From Acanthaster planci (taxonomy: Eukaryota; Echinodermata; Asteroidea; Valvatida; Acanthasteridae), in assembly GCF_001949145.1 (NCBI RefSeq), contig NW_019091399.1, positions 1,043,049 through 1,107,048 of the forward strand: a stretch of DNA of 64,000 nucleotides. Reading direction: 5' to 3'. Position numbers and translations under genes: made by a program. Under the pieces are notes generated by a model. It worked only from the letters and a program-made list of their open reading frames with translations. It was not told the DNA's origin and did no database searches. This document shows positions 40,497 through 53,710 of the stretch, piece after piece; positions within the stretch are counted from its first letter, which is position 1; each line of letters starts with the position of its first letter.

Positions 40497-43400
40497 AGAA
40501 ATGTTTTCACTGAGCGAAATTTTGTTTCACAATTTTATTGTAAAAATGTATAAAACAATAAACAGTGTCTTTCCCTTGATGTCACTGCAACGGCGCCCTC
40601 AGTTGTCTCGGAAAGCATGAACAATTTTGAATGTTTTAAAAAGTGGAATTTTCAATACGCTAAACCCCAAAGGGGTACCAATCAATAGATCCATACGTAG
40701 AAGAGGACTAAACACCTGAAGTTGCACAAAAAACACATGTGAAAAAAATTCAATACTAGCAAGCGAAGTAGTTTGGTACTGCAGAGTGATGGTTGTATGA
40801 CCGTTTTGTGGTGCTAGATCAGTGCTGTGCATGTAGTCTTGTTGACACCGGTAACTGTTTTATGTTAATTGGCATTTCACTGTAAAGGACGGGTGCTTTG
40901 GAGAGATTGTGGTCAAATGTAGTTTTAGGTTGGGTATGGTTTGGAGTGGATCGGATGCACGACGAATGGAGTTTAGGGCGTTAAGAGCTGCAATGTTAGT
41001 GATAAGCCCCTACAAGTGCAAATCAATCGGGCATTTACTAACAGTAACAGCCGCACTGCAGCGGTAGAACATTCCCTGTAGAAACTTGACATGCACGAAG
41101 CTCTATTTAGAATGACAATGTCTGTAGTATGTTCACAAATGATCAGTCATGATTCATGTTACCACAGTTGGTTCCCCTGTGCCCCGCATTAACTCGGTGA
41201 CTTGTAAATGGCAGGTAGCAGTGTTTTCACGGTGCATAAGTGTAGCTTGCTATGACCATTGAAGTGCAAGCCGCGCTGTCACAGACTCGAGCAGGGACTG
41301 CATGCTGCTGTATAAACGGCCGATACTGGGCGGCTATATTTGGCTAAGTAAGATGTGGTTGAGGTACATGTACTTGGTAACCGTTGATAGGGATCTAGGT
41401 AATAGCCCGGTCTGTCCTTGGCCATGTAGAGCTTCCTGTTTGTGGGGGCCCCCTTCCCTCACGTCGGTTGGGCAATCACTTGCGGTTCGCCTAACTAACG
41501 CAGCCCACGGAAACCCTACGGCAGCGCGTAAGAAAACCCTACAGGAAACGACTGGCGTGCGTGTGTCCCTGACGGGCCAAGGATGAAAGCCCACCCGGCC
41601 GCCAAGGCGTCCCCGGTGGCTTCAGCGTTCCGCAGGTATACAAAAACAAAACGTGCTTTCTCAACGGTTTCCTTGTAGGTCAGAAGACTTGTTCGCCCTT
41701 GCGTTGTACTTTCCCACGATATGATAGTGCCAGCACCAGATGTACCCCGGACTTAGTATCCATAGGCCTCATTCGGAATCTTTCAGAGTTTTAAGTGTGC
41801 TGTAACATGCCTAGTTGGGAACAGTTTCATTCATTTCTCCCGTGAACTCTTAGAAGTATTAAAGGGCCGCCAATTAGCTGTTAGACACAAGGTGGACTTA
41901 GTTTACAGGGAATTTATGAAAGATTTAACCATGATTTCATCGAAACGATGCCAGGTGACCCAAAGAAAGCGTGTGTCTCGGCATTTTGGGTTTTTTCGGG
42001 TGAGGGTTGTTTAGTTTAGTTTGTTTTTTTTGGGGGGGGGTTAAATGAGTTTAAAATTCTTTTGGAATTCATTGTTACTCTGTGCTTTTACGAAACACCA
42101 AACGAAACAATAATTGTATCGTCTACTTTGTGTTGATTAATTTGATAAAATACCTGCATACATTGTTCTTTAATGACTTTTTTCCAACAGTTATGGTTTG
42201 AAAAATAAGAACACACCCCTCCTCATGCACGCTGAGCAGTAGCATAATCAAGATCAAAATGAAACCAAGAAGCAGATGGAAAAACCAAGAAAAAAAAACA
42301 GACCAGCACGGTGACCGTTGAATGCCGGATCACCGCACTATTCTGCTGTTATTCGAAAGGATGAGAACTCAAAACATCCACCGATTCTCCCAATTCAAAG
42401 GTGTACGATATTTCATTTACCTCCGTGCCGCACCGAACGTAAATCAACGCTTGGAATTTGCCCGTGCGTCTGCATATAGCACCCCCTCGGCATTTCGTTT
42501 GGAGTACTTGTCATGTTCTGCACAGGTACACACTGTGTTTGTTTAACACGTGAATATGAGTTTTCAAAGATATACGGCGTGTGTAAATAAACTCCATGAC
42601 CATCATAAATACGAAGTGTAGAACCTGGCCCAGGAATGTGTTGCCGCTCATCAGTTGCCGATGTTTATAAACCGTAAAATATTTCTGAAGGAAAATAGCG
42701 TCCAAGTTCAGGAGGCGAAACATTCTTTTTTTATTGTTAAAAATTGTTTCTATTTATTTACTAATATTTCTATTTTCAGCCCAGCTCGGGGAGAGTTCCT
42801 TTAAGTCGACCTCGGCGATGTTTGTCGTCACGAGTTTCAAGTTTGAAGCGAAATACCTACCGGCAAGAAGTGAATTATGAAAGCGAGTTACACGTACAGA
42901 TGGTTTCCATATTTCTTGCTGCTGGTCCAGGTGTGTTCATTGTGGCCGCACGGACTGGATTCCATGCTGGGCCGATAATCACGCAACACAGAAATTTAGA
43001 AGAAGACAGCTGGTCATTCAAATTCATTCCTTTGTCTGGTGTTTTGCCCCATTGCACACATGCGGGCCAGTTGCTTAAACAAAGCGGCCGACACTCAGTC
43101 GATCTTTGATACGTGCAACTTCCAAACTGAGTAGGCCTATCCGTTAGCTGCTTGTGATATGCATCTTTTCTGTGTTATACATCCAATGGTATTCTGCAAT
43201 CTCTTTGTAGATGTAAGAGCTCAAAACCATTCTGCTGTGCAGCATTTGCCGATACCAAATGTCCACAAGCTGGCAAAAACCAGTAGAACCTTTTGATACG
43301 TTTTTCTTGAAGCTGAAAATACGTGTGCAGATGCACTCCGGCTGGTGGGGGGGGGTGGCTGTGTGTGAGGGATTAATAGAAATCGAACCCACCCGCCATC

Positions 43401-46324
43401 TTTTTTTCCCCAATGATTCTGAAAGATAATACAGAGAAGCAATGCAAAGGGTCGTAGAAAACTCCCACGATCAAACGTGTGAGATTTGTATAGCTCTGCC
43501 CCCCCGCCAATGCCTTGATTGTCCTGTATAAATCATCCTTAAAATGATATCTTGTATTTGGAATTTGTCACACAATGCTTATTTCAAATTTATTACAACC
43601 CTTCTAAAAGAATGTAGTCCTACTCGTGTGCGTCATTTTGATTGCGCTCTGTGGTCTGAAGTATCGCCATTCACCACCGGGACTTCCATTTGCTCATAAC
43701 GAACACACCATATTATATGAAACACTCCTGAAGTTCTCTCGGTGAAATACGAGGCCCGCGTGTTTCCCATCAACTCAGTTGACTTGAGCATTGGTTTACA
43801 TTGTCCATTAAGAGCAAGAGGAGGTTGGAATGGCTGGATTTACAACCACCGTGCCAAGATATCCAGTGATACTTGCTTCAAAATGCCATGCGTTCAACTC
43901 TTTAAGCAGCAGTTTGTACTCTTCATAGCGTGCAGTTTGTGACATTAACTGCCAACTTAAACGTATATGCCCCCTAAACTTGATGTTCTCTAAACAGTTA
44001 ATGGTGCATTAGTGTCGATGGCTTCCGATTCCAAGTTAACCCCAAAAGATGCAATAAAAGGGGGAAATGGGCACTGCGTCGATGACAGTCGGTAAATCAG
44101 GCTTCGTGTTCGTGTTTGTGCGCTGGTTTTTTCCGCGTTAATCGCTGCAAATGGAGAGACTGCTACTTTCTGATTGGGATTCCAGGAGCTGGAAAACATT
44201 TAGAGGCGACATAAAAAATCAACTTTGACCTAAAAGAACTCAGTAACAAAATAAATACTCGTGATTCCAAGTCCTTTTTTCCTTCAAGCTCAACAGACAC
44301 ATAAACTCTCGAACTGAATATTCTGGAGTCTCAATTGTTGGTTTTTTTTAAATTTGTCGAAACCTGAAAGTATTTTTTCCTAGTTTCCGATCGCGCATGC
44401 AAATGCGTGTACATGAGTGGGTACCTCAACTACACGCGCGTAAAAGATTTGTATGTGGCGTAATGGGTAGTTCGCGCGCTGCGCGCAGCCAGACAAGTCG
44501 AGTCGAAATGTATGCAAGTTCTCTTTTTAATCCACTTGAATTCTGATACACGCACAATAAAGTTCTTGAAGCGATGAGGAATTTTGTTAAACCGGTCCAG
44601 AAGCTGGAAAAGTGTCTTTGTCACTTTTGTCGGTAGCTCAAATCAAAAGTTTAAACTTTAAAAATAATTTTGTAGTATCTCCTCCACACAAGGCGTTCTA
44701 CTGACTACATTTCATTGGAAGTGGAGGATTATTTGAGCTGGAATCAGATTGAATAATTTTCTCTATCCGGAACTGGGAAAATGACTGTACATAATACATA
44801 CATACATAATACTTCCAACGTCAAAGATATACTGGGTATAGCGCCACCGCCATATGTATGCACTAGTGAACGACTGCAGCTGGTCTCCATATTAGTCGTT
44901 ACGGAGTGTGCGTCACATACCGGCACTGCCCTAAAGGGAAAAGGAACAAGATAAGAAAAATGGACCCACATCGAATCTTTTCATGCTCCATTATTCTCCA
45001 GCATTGAAGGCGCACGGAAAGGACATGAAATCAAGTTCGGCAAACTTTTTATCATCAATGAACACCAGTACATTTTATTTGTTTACAATGCTTAGAAAAA
45101 AAACGAAGTAAAGGAAGGGCTTAAGTTGAAACCTATTCCTTCTGAACTGTCCTCTGGGACTGTTGGTTCGGAAAATTGATATTTTCTCAGAGAAAAAGAG
45201 TAGTTATAAAAGTGAACATTGGTGCGGCTGTCTTGTCTTCTTGATTTCGTAACCTTCACAGCATTTTGCGTCCTTTCCTTCAAGCTGTGCCTGCGGTAAG
45301 CCATAGGTAACTGGCAACATTTTCAGAAAATTACCGAAGGTAACAATGACCACATTTGAGGAAGTCGGCTAACCAACAAAGTCAAACGAACGGTGAACTC
45401 GTAGTGGCTTGTCTGATGACTTTAACATCATGTATGTGTACCTCATTGGTAGACGATTATGACGTGGACGAGAACAAAACTTAGTCCAAACGCCACCAAA
45501 ATCCTATATAACTATAAATCGAAGGTCGGTGTTCCGAACATCCAGCAAGCGTTGATAGTCTTGGATTTACTCCTCAGTCACATACGTTGGTGATAAATCA
45601 ATGCATCAGACGACATTATGAATGGTTTTTATGACCATTGTTTAATTGGTGACGGCCGAAGCAAAGTCATGTTGGTTTCATAATAAAGGAAACCGAAAAC
45701 ATAAATTGTATGCCAAACTGAAGGACGGGGTGGTGCTTGCCTCTGTATGAAACGACGTATAATTTTGATTGGGTGTTTAGACTTATGACGCAACAACTTC
45801 TATCATAGCTCCACCATACCTATTTAAAAGAGGACGGGCAGGACCAAGATTTCAAGGCCTGTGCCCCTGTGTGCCGACATTCCCCAAAGTTCATGCAGAA
45901 AAGAAAAGCTCCACCGCCAGCGAAACTATAACAGGACTACAAGTATAACGAATTACACATAATAATTGCCTAGAGGTCAAGCTGTATGCGCGAAAAGAAA
46001 AGTTAAGCCAAGTCATGAAGACTTCCTTCAGAACTTTGATTCTGAGTCTATTGTAGGTCTTTGCTTTTTCCTTGATGAGACAGCGTTTCTTTTCGACAGT
46101 TTAAAAATACATTTTCATACCTTTTTTCAGTAAAATCTCAAAATATGTACATCTGGTTATAAGCAACTTGACACAAGAGCCAGGGGACAAAATTTGCCAT
46201 CGCTGCTCGGGCTTGTGCAGCCTCAGCAAGGAATCTCGGCAGGCCTTCCACCGGTTTTCACGGTAGACTGTCTACGGTGGCGCACTGCCTCAGGAAATGT
46301 GGTACTGGCGAGTGAACTCGGCGA
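40497..46324. other. Intergenic or intronic stretch, CpG-rich, no supported gene
   Basis: Only weak exon-like pieces are seen: an ATG open segment ending in a donor at 41583-41633 with a TATAAA at 41311-41316, and an open segment after a strong acceptor at 42780. A POU octamer ATGCAAAT is at 44397-44404, beside a GCGC-rich block at 44473-44488. None proves a gene. Confidence 0.5.
44788..44811. repeat. ACAT microsatellite
   Basis: Imperfect TACATAATACATACATACAT run. Confidence 0.8.
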
Positions 46325-46399
46325 GGTGTTAAAATGAACACCACGTGACGCCTTTTGGTCCTATCAAAACACCATAATGTCGGTGTTAATTCGACACCG
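46325..46399. repeat. Pair of GGTGTTAA hairpins
   Basis: GGTGTTAAAATGAACACC (46325-46342) and CGGTGTTAATTCGACACCG (46381-46399) are each self-complementary at their ends. AAAACACC lies between them. They may be ends or fragments of a short foldback element. Confidence 0.6.
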
Positions 46400-49300
46400 C
46401 AGCTATGCTGAGTGGGTTGGTTGGATGGAAATGCTGGTCGATGTACATGTATGTTATCATCCTGTCACTGTGACTTCAAACTGCAAGTTTACAGCTTTTA
46501 TTTTGCATTTAGTTTGAAGGTCAAAATCGTTGTCTTCCCATGATATTTTTGCAACCATATGCTTGCCTCTCCATCCCGTGACACAAATGTTATCGCGTTT
46601 GATAGTTGAGTCATCATCGATCATCTGCAAGACCGCGACTGCTTTCCGATTTCTTTAACACAAGAAAATATACCACTCTGCCAAATGAAGCTCACATTAT
46701 AAAACGTGTCAACAGAGTTCAACTCTACGCAAATATTTTGATGATGCATTCTTGTGTGCGATGTGCGGTCGGTTAAATCTTTGTAGCCAATACAGAGAAA
46801 GATGGATTCCTAATCAGCGCGCTCAGGTCATCAAGCCACTATCTGACTTAGTAGGGGCACACAAAGTGACACTTGCCGCGTCTTGTTAAGTGTGGTGATA
46901 ACCAGGTAACGGCGGGTAACCTTGCCTAATGAGATCAATTACCACCCAGTCTCTAGCGCTTATGTGCTGATGTCTTTCACACCTGCCAAGAAATTGTTGC
47001 CAAAATTGATCTGTCTGGGTCAGTGTCTACAAAGAATCAGAACGCACGGCACTCCAGGAAGATTTATAGTTGTGGTTATAGACTTCCAGTTTTCGAAAAT
47101 CCTTTTTGGGGGGCAGTGTTCAGACTTGACACTTGGACCTATTAGTATTACAGAATACCCCGATATTCGTTTCATCAAATAATGACTAGATTAAATTTTG
47201 AGTAATGGCTTTTGGAGAATGAATTCCCCAGCGATCTTGGGTGGGGGGAGTAATCCCGCCGTTTCCTGGGAGCCAGTTCAGTCATTGCGCAGATTGCGTG
47301 CAGAATGGTAAAATCTTGGCTAGTCCCTTGGGCACCCGCCAACGAGCTAAACCGCCTCCGGGTCTCTATGTGGGTTGTCGGACGGAGGATACAGGTTAAA
47401 TAATTAGAAAAATCATCTTAACGACCCTATCACGTGTGAACCACATAAGAAACTCCCCTTCCCCACACACAAAATTCCAAGTGATTCCCTTTTATGGCTT
47501 TCTCGTGCGGTTCCCTCTTGACAAACAGGTCCTAGAGTTCTCGCTTTGGAACACATTCATAGTTTACCATCTGCTGGCGATCAAATGACCGATACTGATT
47601 GGTTTGTTCCGGCCGCGTGCGATTTGTGAGTTCGGTAACACGGTGACTCGCGTTAAGCACTGCAACTTTCTAGAAATTGTGAGGAATTCATGTTTCATGT
47701 ATTTCTTAAGGCTAGTTCGGGTCAATTAAATGAAACAGAAAGTTAATCGAATCTCTATTCTGTGTTGCTGAAAACAATCAAAGGAAAAATCGTCTAGTCT
47801 TTGTGAGAAAATGACACGTCTATGTTTGTTTCAGGGATATCAAGAGCATCGATAACAATACAATTGTAATTACATTTATAGTGGGATCAAATTTATAAGA
47901 ATGCAGATTTCTGCGCGGATTTATTTGTGTAGGGTTCGCTTGTGTAAGTAACCAGTATCGATGGTTCGCTCGGATTTCGCGTTGGGTACGCCGGAAAGCA
48001 AAACCGTGAGTTTTGTCACACTGCGGCCTGCAACAATGGAAAAAGGGTTATTTTGAGAAAAATCAAGATATTTTATATTCTGGCTTACTCAACAGCGAGC
48101 AACCTCCTTGACATGCTTGTTCTTTATGAGAGTAACATCATGCAAATTAATGCCATGAGCGTCAGTGCGTGTGCCCTTACAGAGAAGTGCTTAAAACAAG
48201 ATTGAAAGGACAAGATAGGTTCCACGGGTCGATGCATTCAGTGAATCCATAACGCGGGTAACTGACTTGTTTGTGAGAGCTTAATGCCATGAACACATCG
48301 ACATTTTACCGAGACACGCGCCAAACATTTACAAGCAAAGTTACTATACTTTGTTAATTCGTGGGGGTCCCGCAACGCACTTGACACCCAAACGAGTGGT
48401 ATTTGACGTATGTCGTAAGTGACTTTTAAGCGCTTAGTTTATGACAGTTCATGGCCCCCATACATGCCACGCCATACTACCAGAGAAACATTCGCAAGAT
48501 TTATGAAAGAATCGGCTGTTATTGCTGTTAAAAATACTTTTTAACGGCATCATTCTTCAAATATAGTATCAACACTTAGCTAGAATGTTTTGTAGTTCAC
48601 TTGCGTCACATCACAAATGTAACACTTTTCCAGCAGAATGTTGTATTCTGAAAGTCCATAGCGTCTTTTTACAATTATTACCTGCAGGAAACTCACGTTT
48701 CCCCACCCAAGAAGGAAGACTTTGCTCAACGAAAATAGACGTCAGGCCGTCTGGGATTACAGTCTTTAAAAAAATGTATTGCATTATATAGGATTTTACA
48801 ATGTGTCGCATGCCTTATTCAACACCCCGCACCAGATTTAACGCCCGATAAAATCCCACGTGTGAATATTTATGCGTACCCAATTGGGTACTGGGTTCGA
48901 GCTGGGCATAGGCCTACTTTTCAATCTAATGTCTTGACTTGGGGGCTGCCTGCATACTTTACAAGTTGAACGGATTGCTCATGGGGGGAGCCAACAAAAA
49001 CTGTTAGAGTTTTGAAAAGTAAATTATCTCCAAGAAAGGCACAAAATTTTTCTAATAAGCCTACAACATGTTCCAATTTTCTTCTAAGAGAAACAATAAT
49101 CCGCAACATCGAAAAGTCATCGTTCGATAGTTTTAATTCATTGAAAGGGGACTGTAAGCGGCCTGTTTCATTTCCAGTCAATTCCAGAAGTTCCTGAAGG
49201 TCAAGTTGTCCGACACACAAATGTGTAGAAATCGTTCTTTAGTATAGTATAATTACAGGTAATGCTGCCCTCGTTGACCGTCTCGTGTATCTTGTCCAGC

Positions 49301-52300
49301 CTTCGCTGTGTTACAAGATTAAAGTGAGACATTCATACAATTAAGGCGCCAATTTCAATTCAACCGCAAAACTGGCCTGTCCTCGCCTCGTCCATTCATA
49401 TAGGTCCAGCAACCTTTTTCTTGACGTCAACCACGCGTAGTCGCTTAGCCTAGCCGCTCGACGACAAAAATGCCGATACTTTTCTCCGATAAGGAAGAAT
49501 TGCGGGAAATACCAGATTTATGCAGAAAATTTGGAGCAGTTTGTCAACAGTTTTGAATGAGATAAAGCATCGGTGAAGCCCCCAGAGTGCAGCGAAGGCC
49601 GATGGTTAACCTTGGTTACTAGCCGTGAACGCTCAAGTTGAATCCCGAGGGGCGCTGTCTTGAACCGGATGCTTTTGAATCATCATATCCAACGGGATGA
49701 AGTTGATTTACCTCGTCGTTTAATAATTTTCAGGCATCTACAGAGGTATTCCTCTATTTATATTTACCGTTCCTCTCCTTGTGGTGTGAATGCTATACGC
49801 GGTAGTCAAGGCCCAAATTAATTGTATTTTTGTGATTGGCCAGTATTTGATTTTACTTCGATCTCTACATTTTGAACTATTTCATCAATAGCTTGGGTCT
49901 TATTCGTGAATCTCGTCGAGAGGTGGAACTGCGTGGACACTTTCATTGCACTACACAGATAATCTCTTACAAACCCCCATTTCAGAATAAGAGAATATTT
50001 TACTCTAACGATGATGTTCTCGTGAGTCAAACTAATCTTTCAAATTTGAAACGAATCAAGTATTTGATGATTCAGAGACAGTGGTCTAAACTAGTACCCC
50101 TTTAATCCTTGTCTTGCCCCCGAAAACTACAAGGGGAACGATTTCGATGCTGCCTCGTTGGAATTTCATAATGAACGGTGCATAAGACAGTAATTTAATT
50201 CAGGCAATTTCTCAACAACGGCGTCCCAGTAAGACATATAGGTGGCGCTCTAACAGGGCATCAGACTTCAAGGGCCGTGACGGCCTCGCGATTCTTTATC
50301 TTGCGTTGACAGTTTTGAGATCATCACTGTCCCATACGTCCAGCCATGGCAAAAGTGTCCTCAGGACGAGAAAGGGCCGTTACCAAAAATAATGACAACA
50401 GTCGAACTGAAGTCACGTGCAACCCCTCCATTGACTGACCAGCAGTTCTAAGAATTCTTGCTTTGCGAAATTAATTTCGATTCAGTCTTCCCCTCATAGA
50501 GATTTCTAACTCAACTCATAACTAATTGGCTCTGTGCCACATTAAAGAACAATAGATTTGAAGTACGTTCTGGCGAATTATCTTTATGTTCGATGTCACC
50601 TCCAATTTGAAAAATCAAGTACCTTTCTGAGTTCGAAGCACAGTTGTCTTTCCGAGATGGAAAATATCAACCACATACGAATGCGTTAAAATTTTTTGCT
50701 TTTTACAAAGTATCTGTTAACGTGGCCAGCTGGATCAGTACCACTGCAACTGAACATAGATGCCAGGAAATTCAAAGGATTTCCTAAAATACAGATTCCT
50801 TGTGAAATCTTCAGACCATTAACCTTATATATAATTTTCTGTTAATCAATCGTTGGTCATCGATCGATCCATCCATCAGGAGAGGAAGATGTTAAATAGC
50901 CTTGATTTTCCGTGAACCCAGCACGATGACAGACTTGACTTAAACGAAACTGTACCGAGAGTCCGCTAAACGCTCTTTCGAAATAGCACCAACGGGAAAT
51001 GATGTGGGAGTTCGACCAATTTATCGACATTGCGCAGCATCCGTATGTGTACGTCTACATATTCCAACACGGAGGTTTAATGCAACCGTCTCGAGGTGTG
51101 TCATTGCGATAAATAAAGCACATTGGTGACAAAAACCATGAGTCTGTGATCCAGCCAATACCCAAGGACGAAATGTCGTTCCGATCAGCACCAACGTGCT
51201 TATACTTAAACACCTTTTAATTGTGGACGATGGAGAAATGACTCATCAAATCAAGTAGTTCAAGCGAAAACCAATGGCACAGCGCTGTAGGACCAAGGGT
51301 CGGGTTTCTTTCATCAATATCGAATATCTTAACCGGGGTCGCAACGCACTTGAGTTGTTTGGAAAATTAACAGGGTGTATAAATTGCCTTGAAACATCAA
51401 TAAAGACAAACGATCTAACAAGAATCTCTCTAATTTTCCAGTACAGTTCTCCGAATCTGATCAAATTCCACTTCAGCACTTACCGACAAAAGATGGCATT
51501 TAGATGAGAAGTTTCGCTTCGTGAAAGCGGAGCCCTCTGAGAGGCCCCCGACAAGGTCACCAGGTAAGACAATGCCAGCCACTGCAGCTGACAACCACAC
51601 CCGGGCATGGGGAGTCAGACCCACTAGCTCCCCGCGGGCCATGCTCCAACGACACCGAGCTTGTAACTTGCATAAAGTTGGTGTAGAGCTGCACTTCTTC
51701 AGGACTCCTTCATATTAACATATAGCTCGCCGCAAAGCCCGTACTGAAACGGTTAAACATCAGTTCCGGCTAATGTGATAATGTGTAAAGGGGAAAGTGC
51801 AAATGTCTGTTAACGCGCTGCGCTGAGTGCTACTCGCATGCTTTTTATGAGGGGTGCAGAGGACATAGTGCATCACGTATGAAATTGATGAAATCCACAG
51901 CTGTGGCAGGAGCATTTTCTACTGCGAAAAGTCTTCACCCACTACCTTAGCATGCGTACGGTTGTCAGGTGCGTCAATGCGGGAAATCCAAATAATTAAG
52001 AACAACTTGAAAGAACAACCGTGCTCCCACCATACTAGACCAAATGGCAAAAACCCAAACTGAATAGAAGTAAATAACCAATGACCGTACTCCATCTGGT
52101 CTATCTCCCTGTCGGACCCACCTCTACTGGCCCATGCACCCTGTCTCAAACGACCTCTCACGGCGATAGCGCACGCCCCCAAAGCCGTTATAGCCGCAAG
52201 CGAGTAGCGTCATCCCGAAAGCACCGAGTTCACCGCTATGAACTAGGCACTTGCTGTTCTTTTTCTCAGTGCATCGAGCTTGAAACAATCGGATAGCAAC

Positions 52301-53551
52301 ATTTGCTCGAGCTGTCTAAATCGTTTAACTCCATGGTTCATTGGAAACCGGCCAGTCCCCGTCGACCCTATAGAATTACTGGGAAAATGTTAAGGGGGAA
52401 ACGGCCAGTGAAAACAATGTGACAAACACAGCTGTCTAAAGTTGTTTGGAAACTTGGAGAAGTACAGTATAAAAACCACAAGTTGCTCCGCTTTCGATAC
52501 TAAATCATTTCTTTAAAAGACAGCACGCATATAGGTGGGCGGGAAGCGGGCTTCGGGCGCATTTCCTGTGGAGTCGGTATCGTAAGAACCCGACCCAGTC
52601 CGATGTTCATAAATCTGTCCTCGGGTATCTGTTGAAATACGTCAACCATCTACCCTCCAGAGGGTCTGTGTATCTTTCTTGTACTCGTAGGATGTTCCTG
52701 TTGCAGATCATGGCCAAACGCGAAGGAAAAGTCCCGGGTAAAAAGAAACCTTTGCCGTGAAACCTAAGCCAGGTCCGGCGGACTGGGCTGGGTCGACCTC
52801 GTTTATTTCGCGCTCTGATTTGTACGATTTAATAACGAGACATTCACGCAAAGTAACTCTTTGAACATTCAGATAAGCAATGACATCATCATTAGTGATC
52901 TTTGATGGGGTTAAAGATTTAACCCTGTGATCGGGGTTACCGCGCTGTCGTGGAGTTGACAATGCTCCGAATCTGAAATGTTGAGGGTGGGAGTTCCAAC
53001 AACCAACCTTATCTTCCAAGGCTGAGTGAGACGTTTGTACTTCCCGACTGAAATAAAGGGTTTCCTAGAAGTGGCAAATCGACATAAATAAACAAAAAAC
53101 TGTGGTAAACAGTTTAAGAAGGGGGATGATATCAACAAGGCATATGTCCGAGTGTGATATTTATACCAAAATCGCTGGACGCTGACAAAAAGGTGACTAT
53201 GCTCACTTCTGAAAAGCCAAACCGCAAGTTTGATGTAGCCGCTATGATGTCAGACTTTTAACAATGCATTTGTGTTCCTTGTATAAATACACGTACACTT
53301 CACTGTGCGCAAGTACCTGAAATCCTGCTTGCTAAGCAGGAGTTAGGTTTCATGATGCGGTCAAATGCCATGATCATTGGCGATTATCACGGCCTTGTAA
53401 TCTTGAAGGACTGTGTGGCTTCTGATCCTTGCATGGATATCTTTGACACGACTGAAATTCCGTTGTAAGTTGTATTCGTATGTTTACGGAAAATCACAAG
53501 GCATTTTGTCTTTGAGCTATAGGAAATGGGATATCCTAACCATCTTATAAG
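46400..53551. other. Intergenic or intronic stretch, no supported gene
   Basis: CpG-rich relative to the F-box gene. Two weak exon-like segments are discussed as findings (48921-49190 on the minus strand; 51477-51563 on the plus strand). I see nothing else that can be named. Confidence 0.5.
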
Positions 53552-53710
53552 GCAAGAGTGAAAAACTCACTCTCAAGAAGAGTGAGTACCTCATGAGTCT
53601 ACTCCAAAAGAGTATAAAAAAACTCTAAAAGAATATAAACCACTCCAGGAGAGTGAACTTTCCACTCTGCCAAGGAGCCAAATAAAGGACAGCTCGAAAA
53701 AGAGTTGTCC
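53552..53710. repeat. Array of small ACTC/GAGT hairpins
   Basis: ACTCACTCT at 53565-53573 pairs perfectly with AGAGTGAGT at 53579-53587 across a five-base loop. Then follow ACTCC-AAA-AGAGT, ACTCT-AAA-AGAAT and CACTCC-AGG-AGAGTG. GGACAGCTC at 53687-53695 pairs with GAGTTGTCC at 53702-53710 with one G-T. Five consecutive stem-loops occur in about 150 bases. Confidence 0.8.

Noticed and set aside
45505-45850. Two TATA-like elements (CTATATAACTATAAATC and CTATTTAAAAG) that might be tandem promoters
   Set aside because: No open reading frame or splice donor follows within a reasonable distance.
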